From Acidobacteriota bacterium (GTDB lineage: Bacteria > Acidobacteriota > Blastocatellia > UBA7656): DNA of 64,000 bases. The translations under genes were made by a program, and so were the position numbers. The notes under the pieces are model-generated. The model did no database searches and was not told the DNA's origin. It saw only the letters and a program-made list of their open reading frames with translations. Below are positions 52,920 through 62,364 of this stretch, in pieces; the first letter of the stretch is position 1; each line of letters begins with the position of its first letter. Location of the stretch: NCBI GenBank assembly GCA_016201275.1, contig JACQDB010000116.1, positions 27,276 to 91,275 of the forward strand, read 5' to 3'.

Positions 52920-52996
52920 AAACGGTCTTCATCTTTGTTTACGGCGCGAGAATTTTGTAAAAGATAGATCGGCGATTGACATCTTTCATATTGTTC

Positions 52997-53236
52997 GTAA
53001 CAACCCAGTCAGTGCTTGTGGCTGTGCCGCTTTGATGTGCGGAAAGGGCTACGTCTTTCCGTAAACTGCGTTCCCCACTCTCGCGGCTGCGCCGCCCAGA
53101 GGCTTTGCCGCCAAGCTTTTCTGCGGCGCAGCCGCGAACAAGGAGAGCCAGCCTACGGGAGAGTCGCAGACTCTCCGCACCTCAAAGCGGCACAGCCGCA
53201 CAGCATTCAACTCTCACAAAAAGGCTGGGAAGTTAC
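52997..53236. repeat. GTAAC-ended palindromic repeat, long copy
   Basis: Ends GTAACAACCCAG and GGCTGGGAAGTTAC are inverted. It contains nested palindromes, among them CGCGGCTGCGCCGC / GCGGCGCAGCCGCG. The right half matches the copy at 40005-40138. Other bases between 52920 and 53524 show no gene; the CARDB gene starts at 53525. Confidence 0.8.
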
Positions 53237-53524
53237 TTAATTCTATTGGTCATTGCTAAAATCGTTTTATCATACAGAGCCTTTGATTATTCTCCTACCA
53301 ATTTTTCACTCAAGGCTTGAAGCCTGGCAGACTAGGTGAGATTTCTCATCAGCCTAATTCGTCAAGCATCGCTGTGAAGACAATTGCGCGTTGATTCTTT
53401 GAACGCTTCTATTTATCTTTACCTTGATGAATTTTCTCATGACCAAGACTCCATTCACCCAGGGCAATCACTTGAAACCCCTGCTTGTCATGTTCGCAAT
53501 GCCTCGATGGTTTCAGGAGAATGC

Positions 53525-54952
53525 ATGAGAGGCAATCAAGCGAAGTTGTGGGCAAGGTTTTTGCTCCTCATGCTATTTGTAACCAATGGTCAATTGACCT
53601 TCTCCTTGTATAAGAAGCTGCCGGATTTAACCGTCTCTGATTTGCGCTGCGACACTGCGGCAAAGGTTGGCGCAGCAATTCAAAACGTCGTCGCAGAGCT
53701 TGTCAATCAAGGCAAACGCCCTGCCGCTGCTTTTCGCCTCAAGTATTTTCTATCCTCCGACGCTAACTTCAGCGCTGACGATGTGGATACCGGAGCGGTG
53801 TGCGAATTTGCCGGACTGGGACGTGGTGAAACGGTGAAATGTACTGTGGCGGTTCCGGTTCCCCATACGTTTATGCCGGGACAATATTTTCTCATCGCTT
53901 CGGTTGACGATCAAAACAGCATCGCGGAACGCGACGAGACCAACAACGTGAAGGCGTTCGGGCCGATTACTATTGAAAAGGCGAAAGACGATGATGGCAA
54001 TCCGCCGCCGCCGCCGCAAGGCATCATCAAGGTGGATGGCGACCCGGAAGATTGGCAGGGCATCGCGCCGCTTTATACGGATGCAGTGGGCGATGGCCCG
54101 TTTGATTCATCCGGGCAATATCAAGCGGGCAGCGACATCACGCATATCTCTGTAACCAACGATAATCGTGCGGTCTATTTTTTGATAGAGTTCGCGGGCG
54201 CTCCATACAGCGGCGGGCTGACGCTCTTTTTTGATACCGATGTCAATCCCACTACCGGTTGCAATGGCTCGGAAACGGTGCTCTTTTCGCCGCCTGCCGA
54301 ACCCCATCGTCTGGCCTATGGCGATTTCAGCAATTGCGAATTGACTGAGTCGTTCCCCGGTGTGGTGACCTCTGCCACTAAAGAAAAAGCGGGTCACAGT
54401 TATGTCGAAGCGGCGATCAATATCGAAGACCTGTTCCGCTTGACGCCGGGCCGAAGAGATTTTCGCTTCTATGCCAAAACCGCGCTTACAGGCGTAGCGG
54501 ATGAAGTGTGGCCGCCTACGGTTTACTCGTTGACCGCGCATTATGCTGATGGCGCAAACCTGCAAATTCGCTTTCATCCTGAAACCGTGTTGCCGGATAA
54601 TGCGCGACCTTGCGGCGCGGCTATTCCCGGTTGGTATTATGGTGTGACGTTGACTGAAACGGCAGGCGTCGGCGTTACCATCAGCAGTTACAAAATCGTA
54701 CTCTATGACAGCAACGGCGGCTACCTGATGACCATAGGCACGTACAGCGGCAGCGATTTCGCCCGATACTTTACCGATTGCGGCAGCGCCAGCGATCACC
54801 TCAATCCGCTAGGCACGGCGTGCAGTCAATCGCTATGCGTGAATTTAGGCGGCAGAAACGCCGGACAACTCGACATCACCTTCAGCGGTACGGATGACAA
54901 AGGCTACGCCGTGCGCTTCACCAGCCCCCGATTGATTTTGGTCAGTCGTTGA
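53525..54952 (+). CDS. Secreted CARDB-domain protein with DOMON/glucodextranase-like domain
   Basis: 475 aa from ATG 53525 with AGGAG five bases upstream; the track's 47-codon extension is upstream noise. Signal/anchor ~5-25 (FLLLMLFVTNGQLTFS). Residues ~30-140 are a CARDB adhesion-type module (LPDLTVSDLRCDTAAKVG...N.G..PAAAFRLKYFLSSD, .IAERDETNN.K). After a Pro-rich linker comes ~165-330 a beta sandwich (IKVDGDPEDWQGIAPLYTD...ITHISVTNDNRAVYFLIEF), as in C-terminal glucodextranase/DOMON domains that bind sugar or haem. The last ~110 residues are an extra beta domain. Role in surface binding is likely; no catalytic site. Confidence 0.78.
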   Translation: MRGNQAKLWARFLLLMLFVTNGQLTFSLYKKLPDLTVSDLRCDTAAKVGAAIQNVVAELVNQGKRPAAAFRLKYFLSSDANFSADDVDTGAVCEFAGLGRGETVKCTVAVPVPHTFMPGQYFLIASVDDQNSIAERDETNNVKAFGPITIEKAKDDDGNPPPPPQGIIKVDGDPEDWQGIAPLYTDAVGDGPFDSSGQYQAGSDITHISVTNDNRAVYFLIEFAGAPYSGGLTLFFDTDVNPTTGCNGSETVLFSPPAEPHRLAYGDFSNCELTESFPGVVTSATKEKAGHSYVEAAINIEDLFRLTPGRRDFRFYAKTALTGVADEVWPPTVYSLTAHYADGANLQIRFHPETVLPDNARPCGAAIPGWYYGVTLTETAGVGVTISSYKIVLYDSNGGYLMTIGTYSGSDFARYFTDCGSASDHLNPLGTACSQSLCVNLGGRNAGQLDITFSGTDDKGYAVRFTSPRLILVSR

Positions 54953-55096
54953 TTGAGAGTGCAGTCAGCGGGGGGAATTTGTCAGGAGCAAAAACACCAT
55001 TCTTCATCACGAAGAACCCAAAAAACACCAAGGTTTTTCCGGTATTTTCTGACTTCGTGGGCTTCGTGGTTCAGAAACGGATTGGCTTTTCACGCC

Positions 55097-56227
55097 TTAC
55101 AATTTGCGAGCGAAATATTTGCCCGGCAGTTGTTTGATGCGGTTGCTCATCTCCAGACTGAGCAGTGCCGCCAGCAATTCGCTCAGGCTCAATTTGGTTA
55201 GCGCTATCAACTCATCTATGTGTATCTGATCGTCGCTCTTTAATTTGCTATAGACGCGCTTTTCGTTTTCGCTCAATGCCACTTCATCCATGCTGAGTTG
55301 TTCGGCGCGTTTGTCGCCGGGTTCGGCGGCAAGAATTGTCGTTTTCATTTCGGTAGGAAATTCTTCCACCACATCGCGCCAGGTCTGCACCAGTTTCGCG
55401 CCGTCTTTAATCAAATAATTCGGCCCGAAACTTTTTGACGAAGTGATATTGCCCGGCACGGCGAAGACTTCACGCCCCTGTTCATAAGCCATTCTTGCGG
55501 TGATCAAGGAGCCGCTGCGTTCCGCGCCTTCGACGACCATCACGCCCAAGGTCATGCCGCTGATGATGCGATTACGAAAAGGGAAGTGTTGCGGCAGCGG
55601 CGGCGTGCCTAAAGGAAATTCGGTAATCAACGCGCCCTGGTCTTTTATTTTTTCGGTGAGCTTTTTATTCTCCTTCGGATAAACTTCATCAAGCCCTGTG
55701 CCGATGACCGCAACCGTCAAGCCTCGGCCTTCGAGCGCGCCCAGATGCGCCGCCGAATCAATGCCTCTTGCCAGTCCCGATACGATGGTGACGCCACGCC
55801 CTGCCAGTTCTCGCGCCAACATCTCTGCGACGTTGCGACCATAGGTTGAACAGCGCCTTGACCCGACGATGGCGATGGCCGGTCGCGCCAGCGCCCTGTG
55901 CAAATCGCCGTAAGAATACAGCACAATCGGCGGGTCGTAGGTCTCGCGCAGCAAGGCAGGGTATTGGGGACTGGCGATGACCAGCGGTGTGCCGCCGGTT
56001 TTTTCCAACTCGCGCAATTCTTGATCGGCGCGATGAAATGGTTCGCTGCTTTTGAGTTGTTCGATGGTGTCGCGCTTGATGCCTGCGGCTTCCAATTCCT
56101 GCGGACTGGCGCGGAAACAATGGGCAGGCGTAGCAAAGCGATCTATCAAGGTTAAAGCGGTGCGTGAACCGACGCCGGTGACGAAACTGAGCGCCACCCA
56201 ATCGCGAATTTCTTCTTGGTTTTCCAT
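55097..56227 (-). CDS. dprA: DNA-processing protein DprA
   Basis: 376 aa. Natural-transformation protein that loads RecA on incoming single strands. The Rossmann DprA core is clear: IAIVGSRRCSTYGRNVAEMLARELAG, VSGLARGIDSAAH, VAVIGTGLDEVYPKEN, PRNRIISG-type (HFPFRNRIISGMT) and SGSLITARMAYEQGREVFAVPG. N-terminal SAM-like ~1-80 and a C-terminal winged-helix (~310-370) complete it. Other transformation genes in the window are comM (57.3 kb) and, as pilin, the gene at 3.2 kb. Confidence 0.95.
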   Translation of the reverse strand: MENQEEIRDWVALSFVTGVGSRTALTLIDRFATPAHCFRASPQELEAAGIKRDTIEQLKSSEPFHRADQELRELEKTGGTPLVIASPQYPALLRETYDPPIVLYSYGDLHRALARPAIAIVGSRRCSTYGRNVAEMLARELAGRGVTIVSGLARGIDSAAHLGALEGRGLTVAVIGTGLDEVYPKENKKLTEKIKDQGALITEFPLGTPPLPQHFPFRNRIISGMTLGVMVVEGAERSGSLITARMAYEQGREVFAVPGNITSSKSFGPNYLIKDGAKLVQTWRDVVEEFPTEMKTTILAAEPGDKRAEQLSMDEVALSENEKRVYSKLKSDDQIHIDELIALTKLSLSELLAALLSLEMSNRIKQLPGKYFARKL

Positions 56228-56349
56228 ACGCCGAGGGCTCCTGAAAAAAGTGTAGGCAATCTGTGTTGCGGTTGCTGCCGAGCGATCATGTTATGCGCTG
56301 TCTGTATCGCCAATTTCAAACTACAATATGAACATCCTGGAGAGGCAAA

Positions 56350-56610
56350 ATGAGTTACCAATATAGACAATCCGTAGTGCAGGAATTAATGCAGCACGGC
56401 ATCAAGCCAGACGACCACACACCGCCGGAGTTGGCGCATGATTTCGTCAACGATCTGTATCGTTATGAAATTCGTGCGCTACGCCAACAACTGCTCGATG
56501 GTGCGTTTCCGAAAACCGAATACGCGCCAAGAGTGTTGGCGCTACGCCAGCGCTATCCGATTTTAGGGCTGCACCTGCGCTTCTGGACGGAAGCGAGCGC
56601 CGCGTCTTAG
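56350..56610 (+). CDS. Small conserved-looking hypothetical protein
   Basis: 86 aa, mostly helical, with the central HTPPELAHDFVNDLYRYEIRALRQQLLDGAFPK and a charged end. TGGAGAGG precedes the ATG by 6 bases. Its stop TAG is made from the TA of a MITE target site and the first G of the MITE; before insertion the stop would have been TAA in TTAA, shared with the convergent DinB gene. Function unknown; genes of this kind often follow or precede competence or repair genes. Confidence 0.65.
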   Translation: MSYQYRQSVVQELMQHGIKPDDHTPPELAHDFVNDLYRYEIRALRQQLLDGAFPKTEYAPRVLALRQRYPILGLHLRFWTEASAAS

Positions 56611-56734
56611 GATGGTGGATGAAATAAAGTGCAAGTTCAGAGTTACGCCTTTAGGCGTGAAGCGTCTGCGTCAACTCACGCTTAAAGGCGTAACTCTGAA
56701 CCTCAAAAACTGCGTCTTATTTCATCCACCATCC
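56610..56734. mobile_element. MITE with GGATGGTGGATGAAATAA ends, TTA duplication at two stop codons
   Basis: Ends are perfect 18-bp inverted repeats, flanked by direct TTA (56607-56609, 56735-56737). The left TTA supplies the stop of the 86-aa gene, the right TTA the minus-strand TAA stop of DinB. Its middle is a 20-bp-plus palindrome (GTTCAGAGTTACGCC...). Sister copy with different core at 60611-60720. The element's hairpin could act as a bidirectional terminator. Confidence 0.85.
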
Positions 56735-57244
56735 TTAAAAGGCCGACTCGTCTGCCGATGGTCCATAGATAGAAGGAACCGGTATATCATTCAAGCGCAG
56801 ATAAACTCCAAGTTGAGCGCGATGATGAATACTATGGCTCATAATAAAACTGCGAATCGCGGCGATACGAGGCATGGAAAAAATCGTCTTGCCGCCAGCC
56901 TTCAAACTCCAGCTTTGCCGCATCTGCTCATCGCTTGCCGAAGCAATCGCCGCTCGTGCCGCTTCTACATTTTTATCGAACACTTGCAGAACTTCTAAAA
57001 CCGAGTGCGCCTCCGCCATTTTGGGCGCGGGAGCATCAAGCGGTGCTGTGTCAAACGAGTCTTGTTGCAAAGTGATAACTGCCCAGTTGGGAAGGTTGGC
57101 AAGGTGACTGGCGAGCGCGCCCATCGAAAACGATTTTTCGTGCGTCCGCCAATGGAATTTCTCTTCGGGTACACGCTCCAGCGTCTTTCTGGTGTTCGCC
57201 ATTTCGTGATCAAATTCCGGTAAAATGGATTCGCTGATTGACAT
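56735..57244 (-). CDS. DinB-family metal-dependent protein
   Basis: 169 aa four-helix DinB/YfiT fold. The metal histidines are probably H in FHWRTHEKS/GALASHLANLP, and H in IMSHSIHHRAQLGVYLR near the end. Members include thiol transferases and DNA-damage-inducible proteins; role undefined. The start MSISESILPEFDHEM fits. It ends in the TTA duplicated by the MITE. Confidence 0.85.
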   Translation of the reverse strand: MSISESILPEFDHEMANTRKTLERVPEEKFHWRTHEKSFSMGALASHLANLPNWAVITLQQDSFDTAPLDAPAPKMAEAHSVLEVLQVFDKNVEAARAAIASASDEQMRQSWSLKAGGKTIFSMPRIAAIRSFIMSHSIHHRAQLGVYLRLNDIPVPSIYGPSADESAF

Positions 57245-57308
57245 TGATTTTCTCCCTTCAAATGGTTGTAGTCGTGTTGCTCTATTGTCCGTTTCAGGCG
57301 ACGGATTT

Positions 57309-58853
57309 TCAAGCCCAGTAGGTGCGGTCTAACGAGCGATATTGAATCGCCTCGCTCATGTGATGCGCTTCCAGATTGGTTTTGCCTTCCATATCGGCAA
57401 TGGTGCGACTTACTTTCAATATGCGGTCATAGGCTCTGGCCGAAAGCCCCAATTTGGTGATGACGTTTTCCAACATGGTTTTTGAAGCCGTGTCGAGCAG
57501 GCAATATTTGCGAAGCAAACGCGGCGTCATCTGGGCATTGCAGAAAATATTTTCGCCCGCGAAGCGTTGCAACTGACAGCGCCGCGCCCTTATGACGCGC
57601 TCGCGGATTTTTTCCGAGGATTCGGAAAGCGTGTGATTCGATAGCTCTGATATTTTTACCGCAGGCACGTCTATGTGAATGTCTATGCGATCAAGCAGAG
57701 GGCCGGAGATGCGGGAAACATAGCGTTGAATCTGCACCGGCGAACACTTGCACTCCCGCGTAGGGTCGTTGAAGAAACCGCAGGGGCAAGGGTTCATCGC
57801 CGCCGCAAACATGAATTGTGAAGGAAAGGTCAAAGACATAGCGGCGCGGCTGATGGTGACGCGCCCATCTTCTAAAGGTTGGCGCAAGACCTCCAAAACA
57901 TTGCGGTCAAACTCCGGCAACTCATCGAGAAACAACACGCCGTTGTGCGCCAACGAAACTTCGCCGGGGCGCGGGACCGCGCCGCCGCCAATCAATCCGG
58001 CATCGGAAATTGTGTGATGCGGCGAGCGAAACGGGCGCGTCGTAATCAAGCCCTGTGTTTCCGTCAACCCGGCGACCGAATGAATCTTGGTGCATTCAAT
58101 GGCTTCTTCAAATTCGAGCGGCGGCAAAATCGTGCGTATGCGTTTGGCCAACATGGTTTTGCCGGAACCCGGCGGGCCGATCATCATGATATTGTGGCCG
58201 CCGCTAGTGGCTACTTCGATGGCGCGCTTGGTGTGCATCTGGCCGCGCACTTCCGAAAAATCTTCGCAATAGTGGTCGGAATGTGAAAGCAGATTCTGCG
58301 TATCAATTCGCAAGGGTGCGGTTGGCTGATGGGCAATCAGCAGCGCCACCAAGCCGCGCAAATCGGCTACCGGATAAACGTCCAGGCCGGAAACTACGGC
58401 AGCTTCCTGTGCGTTTTCCTGCGGCAACAACAAGCGTTTGATGCCGCGTTTGCGCGCCGCCACCGCTATAGGCAAAGCTCCCTTGATCGGACGCACACGA
58501 CCATCGAGCGACAATTCGCCGACCGTTAAGGTGTCCTCCAATTCTTCATTCTTCAAATCGCCGTTGGCTCCGAGTATGCCTATGGCTATGGGCAAATCGA
58601 AACTGGAGCCTTCTTTTTTTATGTCTGCGGGAGCGAGGTTGACAGTGACGCGATGAATCGGAAAGAAGAAGCCGCAATTGTTGATGGCGGCGCGTATGCG
58701 TTCGCGGCTCTCGCGCACAGCCGCGTCCGGCAACCCCACCATTGTGAAGGATGGCACCATGCTGTCACTGGCTTTGGGCGTCAGATCAACTTCTATATCC
58801 ACCACGTAAGCGTCTATGCCAAAGACGGCGGCGCTGAAGGTCTTAAAAAGCAT
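57309..58853 (-). CDS. comM: YifB/ComM-family Mg-chelatase-like AAA ATPase
   Basis: 514 aa, standard length. N-terminal ~1-180 Lon-like fold ([52 protein letters not shown]), then AAA domain with Walker [17 protein letters not shown] (~225), Walker [10 protein letters not shown] (~290) and sensor NPCPCGFF. ComM helps branch migration of donor strands during natural transformation. Next to dprA (56.2 kb) in the same region and orientation. Confidence 0.94.
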   Translation of the reverse strand: MLFKTFSAAVFGIDAYVVDIEVDLTPKASDSMVPSFTMVGLPDAAVRESRERIRAAINNCGFFFPIHRVTVNLAPADIKKEGSSFDLPIAIGILGANGDLKNEELEDTLTVGELSLDGRVRPIKGALPIAVAARKRGIKRLLLPQENAQEAAVVSGLDVYPVADLRGLVALLIAHQPTAPLRIDTQNLLSHSDHYCEDFSEVRGQMHTKRAIEVATSGGHNIMMIGPPGSGKTMLAKRIRTILPPLEFEEAIECTKIHSVAGLTETQGLITTRPFRSPHHTISDAGLIGGGAVPRPGEVSLAHNGVLFLDELPEFDRNVLEVLRQPLEDGRVTISRAAMSLTFPSQFMFAAAMNPCPCGFFNDPTRECKCSPVQIQRYVSRISGPLLDRIDIHIDVPAVKISELSNHTLSESSEKIRERVIRARRCQLQRFAGENIFCNAQMTPRLLRKYCLLDTASKTMLENVITKLGLSARAYDRILKVSRTIADMEGKTNLEAHHMSEAIQYRSLDRTYWA

Positions 58854-58991
58854 TCCTCTCTCCTTGCGATGTGATTTCCGGTGCGGATGTGAATATTTAC
58901 TTCATAGCGAGAGACGGAAAAAAACGGCAAACTTGTACAAAAAAAAATTGCTGATTGAGAAAAATCATCAAAGCGCCGTAAACTGACCCGC

Positions 58992-59171
58992 ATGAAGAAT
59001 CTCGGCGATACGCTTTTGACGATAGTGGTTTTGGGCGGCATCTTAATTTTCAGCGCCGTGTTTACCAATTGGTTTACGCGGAAGATGTATTATCGTTGCG
59101 GCGAATGCGGCGCTTTGAATGCCAAGCGGCGGGCGCATTGCCGGGTTTGTGGAGAGGAATTGAAGCCTTGA
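58992..59171 (+). CDS. 59-aa membrane protein with C-terminal zinc ribbon
   Basis: Below the ORF track's cutoff. Translation: MKNLGDTLLTIVVLGGILIF..., one membrane helix (~7-25) then YRCGECGALNAKRRAHCRVCGEEL, two CxxC pairs that would bind one zinc on the cytoplasmic side. Divergent from comM, with 138 bp between starts. It reads cleanly to a TGA. Function unknown. Confidence 0.6.
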   Translation: MKNLGDTLLTIVVLGGILIFSAVFTNWFTRKMYYRCGECGALNAKRRAHCRVCGEELKP

Positions 59172-59243
59172 AAGGCGCTGAAAAAGTAACCGGACGCTAT
59201 GGTTGAAGCGTCCTGTTGATGAGCGTGAAAAGGGTCAGGCCAA

Positions 59244-60305
59244 TCAGGGCTTGGCGGTCTTCGAGGCGGCGTTTTCATTCGGAGCAAAATAGCCTGTGCG
59301 AGTGCGCGCCACCAAGCGTCTATTGGCAGCCGAATTGACTGTCACGCGGACGCTGCGAAACAAGCCGTCGCGTTTTTCATTCGACGGATAATAGCCTATG
59401 GCGTATTGGGTGCGGAGGTCTGTAGAAATTTGCTGACCGATGGTGTGGACTTCCGAAAGTTCTTTGGGAAAGAAAGCGCGTCCGCCGGTTTCGGTCGCCA
59501 GTTTGTTCAACAAGGCTTCGGCTTTATCCTTAGGACTCTTCTTAAACAACCCTGAACCATTATCCAAATCCTGGGTGAAGCCGATCAGATAAACCTGCAC
59601 ATCGCTTTCTTGCAGATGCTTCACCACGTCGTCGAATTTGTAGTAGTTCTCTTTATCCAGACCGTCGGTGACGACGATCAAGGCGCGGCGGCGATTCTTG
59701 GCCTCTTTCTGGGCGTAATCGGCAGCCAGATAAACCGCATCCAGCATCGCCGTTTGACTGCGCGCCACCAAACTGTTCAAGGTATCAATCACATCGTTCT
59801 GGTCTTTGGTAAATTCCTGCAACAGTTCGGGCGTATCGCGGAATTCAATCACCGCCATCTCGTCGCCGGGTTTGCTGTCCTTCACCAGATTGATAGAAGT
59901 TTTGATCACCGTGTCAATTTTCTGGCGCATCGAACCAGAAGAATCAATGGTGAAGACCACAGAGACCGGCACTTGATCTTTGCTGAAGAATTTAATTTCC
60001 TGCGGCACTTTGTCTTCCAGCACCTGAAAATCTTTTTGCGTCAGGTTCATCACCGCCGTGTTGTTGGCGCTGGTGTCTATGACCGAAACATCCAGCGTGA
60101 TCAAATCGGTGCCGAGTTTAATTGGCGTGTCGTCTTTGTCTTGGGAGTCTGGTTGAGGCGGCTTCTTATTTTGCGGCGGCTCTTTTTGTGGCGCACCGGC
60201 GCGGCCTGTGCTGGCCTTTGAGGGAAACGAAATGCTGCTGCCTGTCAGCAAGAACAGCGACAAAATAATACCTATCGCGAATGCTCTTTTGCCCGTGTGT
60301 TTCAT
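59244..60305 (-). CDS. Secreted VWA-domain protein, acidobacterial type
   Basis: 353 aa. Signal peptide ~1-32 (AFAIGIILSLFLLTGSSISF). The VWA domain has an intact MIDAS (FTIDSSGSMRQK), T in the third loop and D in VVTDGLDKEN, the set needed for a metal-dependent adhesion site. The layout DLITLDVSV.....V..LTQKDFQVLEDKVPQEIKFFSKDQVPVSV is that of the VWFA-related acidobacterial family (TIGR03436-like). Role in the envelope unknown. It pairs with the VWA gene at 60.7 kb. Confidence 0.88.
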   Translation of the reverse strand: MKHTGKRAFAIGIILSLFLLTGSSISFPSKASTGRAGAPQKEPPQNKKPPQPDSQDKDDTPIKLGTDLITLDVSVIDTSANNTAVMNLTQKDFQVLEDKVPQEIKFFSKDQVPVSVVFTIDSSGSMRQKIDTVIKTSINLVKDSKPGDEMAVIEFRDTPELLQEFTKDQNDVIDTLNSLVARSQTAMLDAVYLAADYAQKEAKNRRRALIVVTDGLDKENYYKFDDVVKHLQESDVQVYLIGFTQDLDNGSGLFKKSPKDKAEALLNKLATETGGRAFFPKELSEVHTIGQQISTDLRTQYAIGYYPSNEKRDGLFRSVRVTVNSAANRRLVARTRTGYFAPNENAASKTAKP

Positions 60306-60607
60306 AATTGAATCTTACCCCGCACGTTGATTTTTGCAAACCTTGTTGCCCACCGATGGCTTGCGGCTTGGTTCGCCAGCGCCTCTGCTCACCTGATGAA
60401 ATTGGACAACTAGGATGCGCCGCATCACTTTATCCGTTGCCGAAAGAACGCACGGAGAGCAGAGCTTTTGCAGTTTTGATAAAGGAAAAGACGAACTGGC
60501 GCGACGGCGAGAGCGCCACACCGTAGAGCAATTTTCAATGGCAAAAAACGGTTGAGAGGCAGTCAAGGCTTGCGCCAGGCGGTGGTCACTGGCCGCTGCA
60601 CGAGCGC
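60306..60607. other. Intergenic region, no feature seen
   Basis: Between the two VWA genes. I see no supported ORF; the track ORFs here (60308 +, 60315 -) are low-complexity reading frames without homology that I can read. Confidence 0.5.
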
Positions 60608-60610
60608 TTA

Positions 60611-60720
60611 GGATGGTGAATTAAATAACCTGTAAAATGTAAGTGATTTTCCAATGCCCTGAACGGGCGACCACCGCAGGGTCGCCCGTTCAAGGTTGCA
60701 GATTATTTAATCCACTATCC
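60611..60720. mobile_element. MITE with GGAT-GTG-ATTAAATAA ends, TTA duplication at VWA stop
   Basis: Left GGATGGTGAATTAAATAA, right arm reads GGATAGTGGATTAAATAA inverted. Direct TTA flanks both ends (60608-60610, 60721-60723); the right TTA is the minus-strand TAA stop of the VWA gene. The core holds palindrome TGAACGGGCGACC / GGTCGCCCGTTCA, different from the core of its sister at 56610 but related to the one in the AddB-like gene. Confidence 0.8.
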
Positions 60721-61677
60721 TTACTGTTTGAACGATTGATAGCCATCCTTGTAATTTACCGACAACCGCCCAAGCCCTTTGGGAGGATTAATCTTGACCT
60801 GCAATTTATGCCACTTGCCAATGCTTGAGGTATCCGATGGATAAAAGCCCAGGGAATATTGATGGCGCAATTCCAACGCGATGCGGGTGCAGATTTCAAT
60901 CAACTCCGGCTCGTTGTAGGCGTTGGGGAAGAACGCCCGTCCGCCGGTCATACGAGTAATCTCTTCGAGAATCGAACGACCATAACCGACCAGCGAATCG
61001 GATGCCGGATCGGTGATGCCGATGGCATAGATTTGCACGTCGGCTTCTTTAACGCGATTGCGAAGTTCTTTGTAGGTGTAGCGGCTGTTGTTGTCCTGTC
61101 CGTCGGAGATGATTAAGAGAGCTTTTTTCTTATGACGCCCCTGCGCCACTTTTTCCACCGCCAGATAGGCCGCGTCATAGAGCGCTGTCGAGCCTTTCGG
61201 TTGCACGAACATCAGATGGCTGATGACTTGATCGCCAGAGGTGGTGAAATCCTGCACCAGTTTGGCGCGGTCATTGAAGCCGATTAAAAAGAAATCGTCG
61301 TCATCGTGTGAAGTTTCAATGAAGCGCTTGAGGGCTTTGACCGAACGTGCGACGCGCTCTTTCATTGAGCCGGAAACGTCATAAAGAATGCCCAGAGAAA
61401 TCGGCGCGTCATCATCAGTAAACAGCGACACCTGTTGTTTGACCTTTTCATCGAAGACTTCAAAATGGTCTTGGTTCAAACCGGTGACGAAGCGGCCATA
61501 AGGGTCGGTCACGCTCACCGTCAGGCTGACCAGATTGGTGTTGAGAATCACTTTGTCATCAGCTTGTTTCGGGCTTCCCGTGGATGCGGCTTTGTGATCT
61601 TGCGACCGCGAATGGGTCGGCAATACGGTCAGCGTCAAAACGATAGCCAATAAAATTCGAGCGAATCTGTTAGCCAT
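60721..61677 (-). CDS. Secreted VWA-domain protein, acidobacterial type
   Basis: 318 aa. Signal peptide ~1-25 (ILLAIVLTLTVLPTHSRSQ). VWFA-related family: NLVSLTVSVTDPYGRFVTGLNQDHFEVFDEKVKQQVSLF, then MIDAS ILYDVSGSMKER and LIISDGQDNNSRY. Paralogue of the protein at 59.2 kb (they share the order of blocks, including AYLAVEKVAQ / VYLAADYAQ and the end LRTQYAIGYYPSNEKRDG / LRHQYSLGFYPSDTSSIG). The stop codon is duplicated by a MITE. Confidence 0.88.
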   Translation of the reverse strand: MANRFARILLAIVLTLTVLPTHSRSQDHKAASTGSPKQADDKVILNTNLVSLTVSVTDPYGRFVTGLNQDHFEVFDEKVKQQVSLFTDDDAPISLGILYDVSGSMKERVARSVKALKRFIETSHDDDDFFLIGFNDRAKLVQDFTTSGDQVISHLMFVQPKGSTALYDAAYLAVEKVAQGRHKKKALLIISDGQDNNSRYTYKELRNRVKEADVQIYAIGITDPASDSLVGYGRSILEEITRMTGGRAFFPNAYNEPELIEICTRIALELRHQYSLGFYPSDTSSIGKWHKLQVKINPPKGLGRLSVNYKDGYQSFKQ

Positions 61678-62002
61678 GACAGATGTCCCCTCTCTCTTGA
61701 AGATTCAAAGATGATGATCGTACCGGTTCTCTCCTCCGGCTTGATAAATGTATGCTGAAACTAAAATGACCTGGGCAATCGTTTTAGTAAACCCTGATAT
61801 TAGGAATCAAAACCGGAAAGAAAGTCAGTGCACCGGAGTGGAAAAAGTCCCAATTCCATTCGGCAAATTCATAATAGCACAATTCATTTTATAGGCAACA
61901 GGCAAAGGGATTTTTGATGCCGGAAAGCAATTTTTAACCCACCGGTTAGTCTCAAGAAGTCACACTCAAGGTGGATAGATAGGCATGGTCAGCGATTACT
62001 AA
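61678..62002. other. Intergenic region, no feature seen
   Basis: AT-rich leader upstream of the VWA gene; promoter probably here. I recognise no structure. Confidence 0.5.
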
Positions 62003-62364
62003 GCTCGACTTTGTACATTTTTCAGAGGTGAACCAGCCTTGCTAATCCCCCCGACGGCAGTCGGGGAGGCTTAAAATCCAACCTACAAAACGCCGCGCAG
62101 CCTCAACCAATCCCCCCGACGGCAGTCGGGGATGCTTAAAGCCCAACCTACGAAACGCTGCCTACGATAAACCAATCCCCCCGATGGAAATCGGGGGATG
62201 GTTAAAGTTCAACCTACGAAAACGCCGCCAAAGCTCAACGAATCCTCCCGATGGAAATCGGGGGATGGTTAAAGTCCAACCTTGCCCGATGCTCAAGGCT
62301 GGACTTTAACCATCCCCCAACTGCCGTTGGGGGGATTGCAAAAAAAAATTGTACAAAGTCGAGC
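62003..62364. mobile_element. Palindrome-array element D, TIR-bounded, TAA duplication
   Basis: Ends GCTCGACTTTGTACATTTTT and ...AAAAATTGTACAAAGTCGAGC inverted, flanked by direct TAA (62000-62002, 62365-62367). Five hairpin units: two with GAC/GTC stems, two with GAT/ATC stems, and an inverted one with AAC/GTT. Forward units end in TTAAA.(C)CCAACC. No ORF. It lies directly before the IS701-type transposase. Confidence 0.85.
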
